Shown piece by piece: positions 50,714 to 63,234 of a stretch of 64,000 nt of DNA; position 1 is the stretch's first letter; each line of letters begins with the position of its first letter. The notes below the pieces were generated by a model. The model saw only the letters and a program-made list of their open reading frames with translations. It did not search any database and was not told the DNA's origin. Position numbers and translations under genes: made by a program. This stretch comes from Lepidodermella squamata (lineage: Eukaryota > Gastrotricha), in the NCBI GenBank assembly GCA_047495785.1, contig JBLDXI010000024.1, forward strand, positions 2,046,001 through 2,110,000, in the 5' to 3' direction.

Positions 50714-51319
50714 ATGATTTTCGATAAAAACCTTCAAATTTTATCGTTTTCTACTATGCTATGGTTTGCTGGTGGGGCAATAAGCCAGCCTGTTGAAGAC
50801 GTGTCTATCGCCTCTTCAGCAGCACTCAACGCGGGCTCGAAGCCAAACTCGGCGGTGATTAGCGATGAGAAGAAACTGCGGAATTATCACGCGGTACTTG
50901 CAGCTCTTAAAATTGCACGTGAGTTTGTTTAAAATTAGCACGAAAAAAACTCCCACTTGATTAATAACTTGAATTTCAGAAATTTCTATCATGCGAAATA
51001 TCCGACGGGGTGATCTCCTGGCGGCGGAGAAGACCCTTCAAGCGGCGACGAAGCTGATAGAAACTTTGAAATTGAAGGCCTGCATCCAGAAATATCACTC
51101 TTTCGCGATATGCACGCAAACCGCGCAATTTTACATATGGGGTAAGCAGCTTTATTAAATTATTATTAGAATTTTTAAATTTCCATGAAAATTGAACATG
51201 CGTGTGAACATTTTTTTAAAGTTTTATTTATATTATTTCCCATTTTTTTATTAGCTCAATTGCTGGCTCGAGAAGACATGGAGCAGCTGGAAAATGCGCT
51301 ACAAGTGGAAAGGCGATAG
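50714..51319 (+). CDS. Small secreted protein, C-x9-C/FYxWAQ family, member 2
   Basis: Three exons (50714-50918, 50980-51141 and 51255-51319) give 143 aa. Introns of 61 and 113 nt are both phase 1. A signal-like N-terminus (ILSFSTMLWFAGGAISQP) is followed by a Ser/Ala-rich spacer and a helical IMRNIRRGDLLAAEKTLQ. Then come KACIQKYHSFAIC (C-x9-C), TQTAQFYIW, an intron inside the WA pair, and AQLLAREDMEQLENALQ, ending VERR. The middle exon is 162 nt, exactly as in member 3. The dibasic end could be a processing site or simply charged. Confidence 0.75.
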
Positions 51320-52080
51320 ATAAATTTTGACAAATATTTTTTCTTAATCGCATGAATTTCGAAGGAAATAAAATAGGTACACGATGAGAAAAATGTCACG
51401 AAAATTCAGTAACATCGATTTAGCTTACAGAAAATTCCATAACTACAATTATTAAATGTTACTTCCACTTCTCGTTATATTCTCAGAAAAACAATAGTAT
51501 TGGTTTTTTATCGGCAGGCGATATGTAGCAATATTTATAGCATTGATCGACAAGAACGAGATTCGGTTCACTCCTTAATTAGCGTAGTCTAATTGCGTAT
51601 ATGTAAACAAGACATGACAGTGAGCCTGGTGTCATCTATTTTAAATTTAATATCTGACGCTATTTTTATACTTCTAGCTTAAAATAGCAGTAGAGGGACA
51701 GTGACACGGCCTATTAGTCACGAAATCTAAGGTGAGATTGATAGGGATTCAAAACGGTCCCAGTACTTTTATCAAAAAGAAAATAGTTCAAGAAAAAAAT
51801 TACTTGAAAAATCGAAAATTACCGTATGGTGGGGACATTGAGATTGAAATTTAGTTTTAATTAAAAAATCGATGATTTTTTTGTACAAAGGTGTGTAACG
51901 TGATTACCGATCTTGGTGATTCGTTATCGACTTTTCAGCTGATTTTTGACGATAAAAAATATGTATGATGTATGATTACATTTGGAATATAATCAGCGGG
52001 TAATTCTGGAAGCTCATCTTCTGCATGTATGCGGTATAACATAACTGATTTTCACGTTTTATTGACCCTTATTCCACGTC
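51320..52080. other. Intergenic stretch
   Basis: 3' flank of member 2 (AATAAA at about 51366) and AT-rich DNA without genes. Confidence 0.45.
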
Positions 52081-52518
52081 GCTGAGTTCAACGGACCATT
52101 TCTTGGCGGACCACACTAATCACCCCTTATATCCTAATCATGGATACCATCGAAGTGTGCCACTTGAGTGCCAAGTGCGGCAAGGTGTGGCGCATCTAAT
52201 GAGATCAATTATGATGCCAAAATGATGCCAAAATGGCATTCCATCTTAATAGGGGGTTGCTTTAAACAGAGCGGTCCGCTAAACCAGGGTCCGCTGAGTT
52301 CCAAAAACCCTGGCTTTCTTGAACTCGGCGGACCCAATTTAGCGGACCGAATCAAGTTGTTGGATGTTATTGCAACCGCATGAGTGAGGCTAATTAGCTC
52401 AGGTGTGCATAGTAGGTCATTGGATGGCACTTTTCAGGAGGAATCGGCTAATCCTATGGCACACCTCCAATCTAGTCCGAAACACTGGTCCGCTAAAATT
52501 TGGTCCGTTGAACTCAGC
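52081..52518. mobile_element. 438-bp MITE with nested palindrome
   Basis: The ends are GCTGAGTTCAACGGACCA and its exact inverse at 52501-52518. A second palindrome (GCGGTCCGCTAAA paired with TTTAGCGGACCG) sits inside at about 52272-52352 and repeats the same GGTCCGC/GAGTTC words. CCTTATTCC occurs just outside both ends, so a 9-bp target duplication is possible. Confidence 0.8.
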
Positions 52519-53709
52519 CTTATTCCTAATTTCGGAAAAAAATGTAAAATTTTAAATTTAAACTAAATTTAAAAACGAAGAAATCGAGTCATTTCCATAC
52601 TTTTATGAAAAGTACAAAATGAGCCGATTTTCACCTCAACTTCAAATGCTCAGCATTTGACAAATCGACAAATCGATAAGTTGCCTTGCTTGTTATATTT
52701 GCCCAAAATCAGGCTTTGCATCAATCGCCTTGGAATCTGCGCCATTCGTAAACTCAAAAGAGGGGAAATTTTTGAAATTCAAAGGTGACCAAATCCTAAA
52801 GTCTCGGTAAATTACATGTTGCGAACTTTTTTTGGGTTTTTACTAATTATTATCGAATTGTACGAATCAAATGAAAAGCTCAACTCCAACGAATTAAACG
52901 GCAATGTCAAGGAAGCAGCTATTTTGAAACTACATATCTGTCCCTCGGTTCATGGGACATTTTTTTCTGTTTAGTAATATCTGCCAAATGCCTTGACGTC
53001 ACCATTCAGCGTAAAAATGAGCGGTGATGTGTTGCTGCGGAGTAGTGTAACCCGACCATAATAACGCAATTAGCGACTCTCCTAAAATACCGCGACCGTT
53101 CCACGTTGTTTTCGCAATAATTTAATAACAAAAAATGATAACGACCCTGGCAAAATATCTCAGCCGTTCCAAATTCTTACAGTGACGCAGGGTCGTAAAT
53201 TTTTTTTTTCTTCAAAATCAGCATCAATTTCTTTATTTCTGTAATTACCGCCCAGATTCCAGATCATGCGGTAGAAATTACGTCATTTGCCTCGATCTTC
53301 AGCCTAGAAATATCCCATTTGATACGCGCGCGATCTCCATTGAAGGGTGTGTGTGTGTGCGCGAGAGGCCACGCGGATTTGCGCGAAGTTGCGCAAGGTT
53401 TTCACACTTGTGCGATAACGTCAGAGAGCAGCAGCGGGTTTGTATACAGCACGCATGTCATGGCTTCTTACTCGTGAGGATTTTGCGAAAGTGCGATTGC
53501 GCACTGTGTCCCGCTTGATTGGATTTTTATCTAAATTGCGCATATGCATCACTTGAATATATTCGCTTTGTTTGTCATCATCTGACTCGCCTGTCAGATA
53601 AATAAATAGCGGCCCCCATCGGCACATTTTCAAGCACTGACCTTTTTTGTTTATTATAATTTTATATAGACACATTTTTTTGCAAATATTATATCTCTGC
53701 TGAGAAATA
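52519..53709. other. Intergenic stretch
   Basis: A GTGTGTGTGTGCGCGAG microsatellite lies near 53348. AATAAATAG-like sequence at about 53601 could be a TATA element for member 3. No gene seen. Confidence 0.4.
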
Positions 53710-54160
53710 ATGGGACGATGCGCTTGCCTTCTACTGTTGACCCTCGTCGCATTGGACTCCGTGCTGGCCGCTGATGAGTTGCACCGAGCGAGTAAGGACG
53801 AACGCTTGAAACAGCTTCGTAAGTTTTTAAAAAATTCCTCCTTAATATTTTAAATTAATTTTTCAATTCAGAGGGTCAAATACATGACATGGTCCAGCGT
53901 AGAGATTTCGAGGCGTTGGCTGTTTTGATTCGCCGCCTTCGCGACTACAACAATCGAGCGAGACTAGAAAAATGCATGGCTGTATTCAATTCTTTCAGCA
54001 TTTGCACTCAGACAACTTCATTTTATTTATGGGGTAAGCTAAATTTTATTATTGTTTTTTACGTTTTTTTATCGTTTTTGTTCATTCAGCCCAAATGTTG
54101 GCAAAAGAACTGATGGAAAAGGACAAACCTAATACACGAAAGCGGAGCTTCCTAATGTGA
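53710..54160 (+). CDS. Small secreted protein, C-x9-C/FYxWAQ family, member 3
   Basis: Three exons (53710-53818, 53872-54033 and 54090-54160) give 113 aa. Introns of 53 and 56 nt are both phase 1. A clear signal peptide (MGRCACLLLLTLVALDSVLA) is cleaved near residue 20. The core has IHDMVQRRDFEALAVLIRRL, EKCMAVFNSFSIC (C-x9-C), TQTTSFYLWAQMLAKELMEK and a basic tail with RKR. Gene structure and core match member 2, so this is a tandem family. Role unknown; a peptide hormone, defence or matrix function would all be guesses. Confidence 0.78.
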
Positions 54161-54766
54161 AATAAGCAATCTGCGTTTTGTTTGTTTAACTTTTGATATA
54201 CAACCTTTATTCGACAAAATTGCTGGGCAATGTATTATATGACATGCGGTATAAATAATTTAATGTCGATATTGTGACCTGATGATGCTAATAGTTCAAA
54301 AGAAAATAAATTCAATGATTGTAAGCCGAGAAAGAAATCGTGAGGTAACGAAAAGCTTGTCTTCGCAGGTTGAAAAATTGATTAAAAAATTCGGAAAAAT
54401 TTGCCAAAGCTGGGCAATAAGATATTTAATTTTCCTGCAAATTTGTTAGAATTTTAGAATTTTACATGATTTTTGGCGAATTTAATACGCTTTCGCCTAA
54501 TCTTGCGCAATTAATAGTAGAATTATGGGCGTAGTGGGTAATTCTAGGCGCTCATTTGCATATGCGCATGACCTCATTAATATTCGTCATACAAAGTTGC
54601 CTCGAATTTTGAAAAAAAAATTAAACAAATTCTGCTCTTGACATTTTTCATAAATTGGTTAAGCTGAGAGCTGTAAGCCCTGTTCATTTCACTAAATCAG
54701 AAAATCCGTAAAAACACAAATTATTTAGCATTTATTGGAAATTTTTCAATCATTATTTGAGCTAAA
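54161..54766. other. Convergent intergenic stretch
   Basis: Between member 3 and the ankyrin gene. AATAAA at about 54304 could serve member 3. Confidence 0.45.
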
Positions 54767-56028
54767 TTATCGAGTTGTTGCTATTGGATTAGCAAGCGTC
54801 AACGATTTCAAGGCGTTATGTTGGGGCCCTGAGCCTTTCTTCGCTAGAGGCTCATGTCCCGAGCTCTTTTTCGAAAGAGGCTCGTGGCCTGAACCTTTTT
54901 TCGAAAGAGGCTCGTGGCTTGGCGGTTCCAAGCTGATTTGAGGAGGAGGATTCGGGACCGCTTCAGATTTCTGCGGCTTCACAGGCGCAATCGACATTTT
55001 CCGACCCGTTGTGTTATCCGTGTTCGCCGGAACTTCGGCCTTACTCATAACCCTCTCCCTAGCTGTCGGAGGGTTGGAAGACGGAACACTATTGGACACC
55101 TCAGATTTACTTGCCCTTCTGCCCTTACTATCAGGCGGCGCTAGGTTGTTGTTATTCGATGGCGCAGGCGTGGCATTTCTGCTGTTTTCAATCATCCAGG
55201 CAAGATAAGCCTTATCATCATGCGGCACAGGATCGTCGTCAATGTCTTCATCCGACATTATCATGGTGATTTCTTTCAATAAATCAGCATCACTTAGTGA
55301 AGAAATGGTCGAGATACCCGAAGCTGGCCTCGATTGATCTCCACTTTGGCTATTCAAATCGTCAGAAGAAACCGCAGAGATTTTAGACTTTGAACTGCTC
55401 TTCTTAGCGGATTTCATTAAAGCCTGCCGCCTATCAGCTAGTAATTTCTCTTGACGCAAACGCCGTCTCTCCAATGTCTCCACCTCATTTCTATAGCGGG
55501 AGAAGGAAAAATTTGAATAAAAAATTAAATTAAATCAATACTTACTGCTTTAAAAATTCCACGCAAGGCTTTTGCCCGTAAGCCCGAGCTCGATCTATTG
55601 GCCGATCGCCAAAATCATCAGTCCGGGTAACGCTGACTTTAGATTTCGCAAATAATCTTTTTCGGAAAGAAACAGGTTAAAGAATTACGAAGAACGGAAG
55701 TAATTTTACTTGAGGATTAGGACTTTCCCGGTCTCTGCCGCTATGTGAGCCGGCGTTGCCCCGTAAGCACTCCGCGCAGTTCCATTGGCGCCGAAATCCA
55801 ATAATTGCTTCGCGCATTCGACATAACCTTTGAACCGTGAATATTGACCCAAGGTCACGGCTATAAATTAGGCTTACCTTTTTGAGCTGCCCAGTGAAGC
55901 GCGGTTTTATAACCCCATTCTATGTCCTTCTCGTTGATGTTAAACGACCCGGAGTCGAGTAAGGTCTGAAGTTGTTCCGTGTCATTGCAGCATACAGCTG
56001 CGTGTAATTCGAGGCTACTTTCTGCCAT
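54767..56028 (-). CDS. Ankyrin-repeat protein, ANKRD66-like
   Basis: Four exons (55878-56028, 55710-55827, 55546-55656 and 54767-55490) with introns of 50, 53 and 55 nt give 367 aa. Residues about 5-125 hold three ankyrin repeats: ELHAAVCCNDTEQLQTLL, KTALHWAAQKGYVECAKQLL with GATPAHIAAETG, and FGDRPIDRARAYGQKPCV. The order and texture recall ANKRD66-type proteins, which I suggest tentatively. A basic coiled-coil-like segment follows (ETLERRRLRQEKLLADRR), then a long low-complexity Ser/Pro tail. Near the C-terminus HEPLSKKGSG repeats three times, with small changes. The ankyrin part mediates protein binding; the partner is unknown. Divergent from the gene at 56938. Confidence 0.8.
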
Positions 56029-56937
56029 TTTTCACCCCCCATATGCAAGTCGATAATATTATATTTGTAGTAAAACTAAATTGCGGCGCGGCGATCAATG
56101 GCGCGTGAAAACGTTGCTTAGCAACGCGTCACAGGTGAGAAATATTATAGGTGACGTAGGAGTCGAGGGCGCGCGCTATTAATGGGAATTAGTTCGATCG
56201 ACGCGCGGGATTGAAATAATAAAGCAAATAAAGAAAATCGTTGACGATCGGAAATTTCAGAAGCGACCTAAAATAAATGAAGTGTTTATCGAGGAAATAA
56301 TTCGATCCTGGGATATAGAAGAGGTGCTGCTCTAATCAACTGTTTTATTGAGTCCTTTTGTGGTAGACTTTTTTTTATAGTACTCCGCATGTTAGTCTAG
56401 GCCATTTCTAATCAAATTAGCTCTGATCAGATGCCGCCGCGCCAAGGAGCGCGTGTCTCTAGCGGGTTGATATGATGCGTGTCAAAGTGAGTGAATTTTT
56501 ATCGGACATTGCGTGAAATATTTTCATCCAAATATTATACTCAAACTATATGTCTCTGGTCCGCACTCGCTAAAAGCAACAAATATAGCAGTTTAATCTC
56601 AGATCTCCTAGTTTCAAAAAAGTGTGAAAATTTAGCATGCTCTACATATTTTTAACGTCTGCGAAAATAAAACATTTCCTGTCCCATTAAAATAAATGAA
56701 TTAAACAGTTTTACGAAAAAATTGATTTTTGTTGCGCGCTTTTTTTACGCCCATAATTTCGATATATTATCGCACTCATTACAGTCTTTTTTCCGCAAGG
56801 TGATCAAGCATGAAATTAATATGAGTCTAATAAAAAGTACGCTTCCGTTTTCTGTAAAAAAAAAGAGACGTGAGCAAAATTCAATTACAAATTACACAGT
56901 AATTTTTTAGAAAATTTAATATAAAATTTTAGCAAAA
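56029..56937. other. Divergent promoter region
   Basis: 910 bp between the ankyrin gene and the two-TM gene. No repeats or clear TATA boxes seen. Confidence 0.45.
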
Positions 56938-58599
56938 ATGACGAATCACGATGATAATAATAGTAACAAGGATGAGCTGACGGCGCTATATGCGACTACG
57001 GCGTCGAGCCCTAGCCGCAAAAGCTCGCCATCATCGCCGTACAAATCTACAAGTTTTCTTCTCGACGAACCGATAGGCGAAGAAAGCCCTATGAGCGGCA
57101 GGCGGCAGAAATCACCCAGCCGGCGATCGCACAGGTCATCGCGCCACAATTCGGTCACGACGCAGGAATCGGGCGCAGCAGGGTTAATAACGCCGACTAA
57201 TAACAGCAGCAGCCGGCGGCTGAGTCACAAAAATCCGAGGCGGGCGTCGTTCAACGTTGCGGATCAAGTGCCGCCGAGGCGGAGATCGAGCCATAAACAC
57301 GGCAGTACTAGCACGATGACTAGGCCGCAAAGTTTGACGAGTACAACGTCGGTTGATAGCAGGGTGACTAAACCGATTCTACGCCCGGCGCGGTTGCTAG
57401 TCGACGACGATGACGACCAACCGCCGCCGGCTGAACTCCTCAACCCTGGCGATGTCATCAAGGTCGATCCTAGTCAAATCAAGCGAACCTCGTCACGTGA
57501 CATTCGCGCTTCATTATCAGCCTCGCCGAGTAAGAAAGTCGATCTGGAGAACGGCGATCGGGCTGTGTCGCCTATCAAGCCGAATCGATTGGTGCTGAAA
57601 GAGGTCAATGAAATTCGGCCAACATCTCGTCGAGCCTCTTCAAAACGGGTTTCAATCAATTTGGATCGAAAAACCAGCGCGTCCCTCGAACCGCCGCCCC
57701 TACCTCCTCCGCCTATCCCAATAACAGATGAGTCGACTGATAAAAATTTGATGGCTAATAACAACAGCAACCAAATGACAGCAGTTGCGTTTACGTCGCC
57801 TCAGGGTCGTCGCCATATGATAATTCCGACTAAATCCGGGCGGTGTTATTCGTTGAAGTCTTACGACCCAGCTCCGTTAACTGACGCTGCGGTTATGTTG
57901 GTGAATTTAGATCACGCGGTCAATGGCCAGCCGTTTGTGCCGCCTAGGTCGATATTGACAAGTGAGGAGAAGCATGTTCAGTTTATAGGCAGTGCGGAGT
58001 TCCCGAAATTGAAGGAGGGTCCGATGTTTGAAATGGCGATGACACGGCGATTTCGAATGGCTGCTATTGTCATGTCGGTGTTCTCGCAATGCCTTACCTG
58101 TCTCATTTGCTTTTCAGGTAATTTTCTCAAAGATTTTTCCATAAATTGCGTTTAACAGCCAAAATTTTTTTCTATTTTTTTTTTAATTATTGCTATTTGA
58201 AATTTTAATTTTTTTTTAATTTTTCTATTTTTTAAATTATTGCTATTGGTATTTGAAATTAAAAATTTCAATTTCAAAAATTTTCAAATTTCGAATTAAA
58301 TTGTCTAGGAATTATTAAAATAATTTTATTACGCAACAATTTTTTTTATTTTAGTCCCCGCATTTTTACTCGCTTTCCGCCAGCCTCAGAGCCCAACCGA
58401 CCGGCGACACTATCAAATATCGCTGCTCTTCAGTGCTCTCTCACTGGCTCTCGCCACGCTCGTTGTCTGTGTCTTCATCTACGTCTACGTGAATACAGTA
58501 ACTCATGACCAAAAGACAATCGAATCTAGCCGAACTCATAGCCATTTCGGCGCGCCTGGAACCGGCAATTATCACTCACCTATGAACACACCGTTATAA
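56938..58599 (+). CDS. Ser/Arg-rich protein with two C-terminal membrane segments
   Basis: Two exons (56938-58117 and 58355-58599) with a 237-nt phase 1 intron give 474 aa. Residues 1 to about 365 are disordered-looking, rich in Ser, Arg, Pro and Asn, with many SPS/SRR sites that kinases could use and a PPPLPPPPIP proline run. Two hydrophobic helices lie near residues 375-402 (across the splice joint) and 420-448, followed by a short His/Ser tail. The pair of helices recalls small two-TM transmembrane proteins, but I recognise no named family. The long head would be cytoplasmic if both ends face inward. Convergent with the anoctamin, with a 172-bp gap. Confidence 0.75.
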
Positions 58600-58771
58600 T
58601 TACCCCATTTCATTTGACTGTTTTTTCTACAAGTGCGAAGTAATTATGCGCATAATGCAACGCGCAATCAAATAAAACCTGGTAATTTTGTGCAAAAAAA
58701 TATTTTATTTTATTTTATAGCCGTCGGTTAATACTCGAATTTTTAATTCGATGAAAGAAAAACACTGTTCC

Positions 58772-61700
58772 TCAGCTATTTTTCCGACTCGCCACCAAGT
58801 CGTCGGTCAATTCTTGTCGAACAATTTTCCGCCGCAGCTTTTCCCGCGTCAAATTGACCGGTTCGTCGGGTATGAATACTGCGACAAGGGCCCGTAAAGC
58901 TATAGCAGCGTGCTCGAAGATGATGAAAATCCAAAATTTCCACCACGTATCAAACTGCGAGCCCCACGTTGAAGTTAACACGACGATGAGAGGGTTCGTT
59001 ATTATGCCGAGATAGGTCATGAAATTAACAACGCCGTTCCACATACCGATTCCATCGGAGCGTTCAGGAACGGGTCGCTTATAGCGCATTACACTAATAA
59101 AAATAAAAAATAGAGTAAAATTGATAAAATTTTGAAAATCATTATTTTTAAGGTGGATTTTTCATAATTTTATCAAAAATTGTTGACAAAATTTCCTTAC
59201 ATTCTGCGAATATCCAATGTCAAATCAACCCTGACAAATAGGATAGACAATGCTGTAGCCGGGGGCAGCGCGACACTGAACATGAGTAGAGCACCGAATA
59301 GTATGACCCTCTCTGTGAATTCATCAGCCGTAAATTGATTTTGACCCAGAGCAGATAAATGCAGAAGCCTATTTTGCTCTTCAAGCTCAGCGGCCATCAC
59401 ATCAGCTGGCGATGCTTTTTTGTGCCCAGCCTCGACGTTGTCGTCATCTGAATCGTCGTCATCACCGCCTCGCATCGATTTCAACCCGACTTTATTGGTG
59501 ATTTTCTTCTTCACAGCTTGGTAGATAGCGTTCACTGATGGCATGAATAGACCGGCGATGATTCCGAAAATTGGTTGGGTGATTAGGAGGCCGAGTAGCA
59601 TTTTCGTGAGCTTGATCATACACGGCTGCTCGCCACAGCTGTTGGCATCGCCTATTTCACCGCGGTATTCCTTCCCACCAGGTATAAATTGAGATAAAAA
59701 TCTGAAAAATAAAGGCCAAAATAAGCTGGAGAGAATCAATTTTATTCAATTTTTTTTAAATTTTTCTAGAAATTTTAGAATTTTTTCCGAATTTGGGAAA
59801 AATGTTTAGGAAATTAAAGAACTTTTGTAGAAATTATAGAAATTTTTGCGATTTTATCAACTCTGAAAGATGATTGCTTACTTGAGACTCAGAATATTGC
59901 CTCCAAATGCCGTGAAAAATAACACCGAGTAGTAGTTAAAAAATCGAAAGATGAACAGCTATAAATGAAAGGAAAAAATTAAACAAAAAATAATTATTTT
60001 CCGAAAAAATTACTTTTAAAATCAAGGCATTCGTATATCGACTCGGCGTTGCATGTCCCTCCCAATCAGTTAATTTGTAAGCCGCCTGCGTGTAGACTAC
60101 GTCCAGGAGAAATATCGAGATCGAATTAGCGAGAACCTGGGCCATTCCGAACAGCTGGCAAATCAACATTTTCAACACGTAGTCCTGATCGAACGCGTTG
60201 GTAGAGGACGCCCCGTAGCCGGTTCTGTAAAACGGGTTCAGTTGACTGTTCACCTTGCCAAACGCGGCCGAATAAACCTGGTTGTAAATTGCGGACGTGT
60301 TAATCTTGACGGTTGATTTCGCCGAGGTCGTTATAGTTCGAAGAGCTGCGCCCAGCCCAGTAGCAATCCCGCTTGGATTGCTGTTGGTTATGTAAGGTGG
60401 TACCGGTGTTGTAGTAGTAGTGGTACCACTACTGGAGCCCGTTCCAGTCGGGCAGTAATCGAATGAAAAATAATTGATGACATTAATGGCGTAGACTGAT
60501 AGCAGGACAAGGCCGATGAAGATTAGGGTGACTAAAGCTGACAGGATGATAAAAAACGCCCGGCGGGTAGTTGAAGTCGCAGGTGGGGGTTCGTCCTCGT
60601 CCGGGGCGGATGATCTCGCGCCCTTCACGTGTTCCAGCTCGTCGACGTCGAGATCTTCGACATTCCATAGGAAACGGTACCAAGACTCGCGACGGATCCA
60701 AAATTCCCGAAAGCCAGTCCCCCATAAAATCATTAATATCGCGTAACCTGGTGTCGCGTAGTTGTCACACGTTTTAACCAGGACGTATTCCATAAAATCA
60801 GCTATCGAGTCTTTATTGCCCTTGAAATCGCCGTAATTCTGGTTGTAGTAAACGTCGACTGAGTAGTAAATAGCCAGGGCGATGAAAAGACCCGCGCCAA
60901 CTACGGCCGGTATCAACATGGTCATAACTAGCAGCTCGGCCCAGGCGAAATAGAAGCCGATCCGCTCGCCGCAATAATCGGCGACCATGTGAACGGGAAT
61001 TATGTGCCACAAATCGGCGCCACCTTTCCGTTTCCGCCTCTCCTTTGGGAAAGAATGCTTGAGGATCGCCGTTTTCATCGTGCAGTAGCGAATGAAAAAT
61101 TCTCGGATGGCTGGAATAGCAATTTAAAAAATGAATTAAAAAATCTGAAAATTTGAAAATAATTAAAATTTAAAATTTGATTTAAAATTCAAATTTCAAA
61201 AAAATTCCTTTTTTCAATATTTTTCAATTTTCAAAAATTTTCAAAAAAGATTAATTTCAATTTTTCAATATCTCTTAATTTTCAATTTTAATTTCAATAT
61301 TTTTCATTTTTCCCAATTTCAATTTCAATTTCAATTTCAATTTTAATGTTTTCAATTTTTAATTTTTAACTTCAATTTCAATAATTTCAATTTCAGCAAT
61401 TTCCAAATTTAATTCAATTTTCTTAAAAACTTTCTTTTTAAAGCTCACATTCATTTTCCTGCAATTCAGGCGCCGTGCTGACACCCTCTTCGCCCGTAGT
61501 CGATACGCAGCTTTCTATGCAGGGCGCGCAGCCGACGCAATACTTAGCACACCGTGATTTTTTAGGCCTGTAGCGAATCGGAGAATGCGGAATAAGCCAG
61601 TCGTCGAAGATTTTATCACCGAGCACCGACAAGACATTGTATTGCTTCATCTGCGGCTGAAGCTCCGGACAACAGCAACAACTACTGGTCGCTCGTTGCT

Positions 61701-62534
61701 GTGGGCTCTCAAGCGTGACCGTAGCACCGATTAAAAATTGATACGCGAGATCAAATCTCAACTTGGGCGAAAAATCCAAGCGATTGCTAAAAAAAAACAG
61801 AATTTTTCCTACAAAAAAATCATTTTTTTGCAAACTTACTCGCATTGAAATTCGTCATTTTTGCGATTTAGCCATTTAAAAAAGGACAAATTTTTCGTCG
61901 CATATTTTCGATCTCGATCCGTTGTTTTGATCCGCCATTGATACCGCAAAATTTCAGCGAGTAAACCGAGGTGTACATGAGAAAGCTGGATCAAGTAAAA
62001 ATCACAGTCCCTGCCTTCGATTCGGCGATACGCGATGCGGTAAACCCGCCTTAAAGCTTCAAGATAATCTCGCCTAGACTGGTCCAAATTTTCCGGAATA
62101 TATTCGTAGCACGTTGAATACGCCTTGACAGATTTAACTTTCGGCAATTTCGACCCTTCAACTTCAACAGTTCGATGCTTGACGACTAGCACGAAATCGA
62201 CGTCATTTTCCAGTGAATTAATGTCGACCTTCTCCGGAATTTTGTAGAATTTCAACCGCCGTAGCAGCAGCTTGAACCCGCCCTCGAACGTCTCATTCGT
62301 CTCGCGCGCTGTTTGGACGGGTGTCGATTTTTTGCTATTTTTCGGCGCAACAGAAATGATTGTTTTCTCGCTGTTTTCGGACGATGTTGACGATTTGTGC
62401 TTCACAACAGCGGCCGCAGCGATGCGAGTCGGCTGTTTCGGCTTTGAAGGTCCAGCTTGGTCGCTGATTTGACCCGGTAATGAGGGCGAATCCTTGCCCT
62501 TGTTTGCCCAGGCTTCCTTTTTGGAAGAAGCCAT
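58772..62534 (-). CDS. Anoctamin (TMEM16 family) channel/scramblase
   Basis: Six exons (61840-62534, 61449-61786, 60014-61110, 59882-59958, 59201-59701 and 58772-59093) join in frame to 1009 aa. The N-terminal cytoplasmic part has FEGGFKLLLRRLKFYKIPEK and cysteine clusters (SCCCCPE, CAKYCVGCAPCIESC). Helix 1 follows DYCGERIGFYFAW. A Thr-rich loop comes next, then DWEGHATPSRYTNALILK, an Asp-rich loop (DDDDSDDD), DEFTERVILFG, and RYKRPVPERSDGIGMW near the end, all anoctamin landmarks. Members are calcium-gated chloride channels or lipid scramblases. The helix 7 EFTE keeps two acidic calcium ligands. The helix 6 ligands (Asn and Glu in TMEM16A, from memory) seem replaced by Met and Asn, so calcium gating may differ. 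Confidence 0.9.
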
Positions 62535-63234
62535 TCTCGACTATGCTAAGCTACGACATGGATAATTATTACTAAAAAAATGTGTGCAATATAGGAAAAT
62601 TGATTGATTATTTTTTACCAACTGTCTAGTTGGATTAAATATTTATTGGTGGCAATTCATTTTTTTACTACGACTGAATGCTGAGGGATGAGTATTTAAC
62701 ATGCAACTATGGTAGCGCAAGGTGAATGAATGCATTTTTGTACATATATGTTCTTTCCTATATGTAAGTACTATACAGGGAAATTCGTGCTGTGTTGCTT
62801 ATATTCATCCGCCATGCGAGGCTGTATTAAGGCACTGAGTGAGGTACATAAATGCTGAGCCAGCGGTCACTCTTAGCGCGTGTTTTTGAGACGCGCGCAA
62901 TCTTGTTGTTTTGCACCTGTGCGCTCTTGTTACGATCCGGGACATGCATGCACACGTGGCTGCAATATAAATAGCCGGCTGAATTAGGAAACGAAATATC
63001 GATCTAAACTGATCCGATCAAATTGCCGGCGTTATAAAGACAGCTTTCATTCATCCTTCATCCTTCAAGCATTTACTCAAGCGCAGTATTATCGAGGAGA
63101 GACCGATCTTTTGATATCGGAAAATGATTCAATAAGATTTACCGAATTTCCCAAATTTTTAAATTTTTATAAATTTGAGAAAAAAGGTTTTAAAAACATC
63201 AGAATAAAATCAGATATAAAATGGTTGGTTGTAC
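62535..63234. other. Upstream flank of the anoctamin gene
   Basis: Contains the anoctamin promoter on the minus strand and a plus-strand TATA-like element at 62966. No coding frame of note. Confidence 0.4.
62966..62974 (+). promoter_or_regulatory. Possible TATA box, plus strand
   Basis: TATAAATAG stands alone in an otherwise GC-containing stretch. A gene starting near 62996 and running off the window would explain it, but no exon is evident. Confidence 0.25.
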
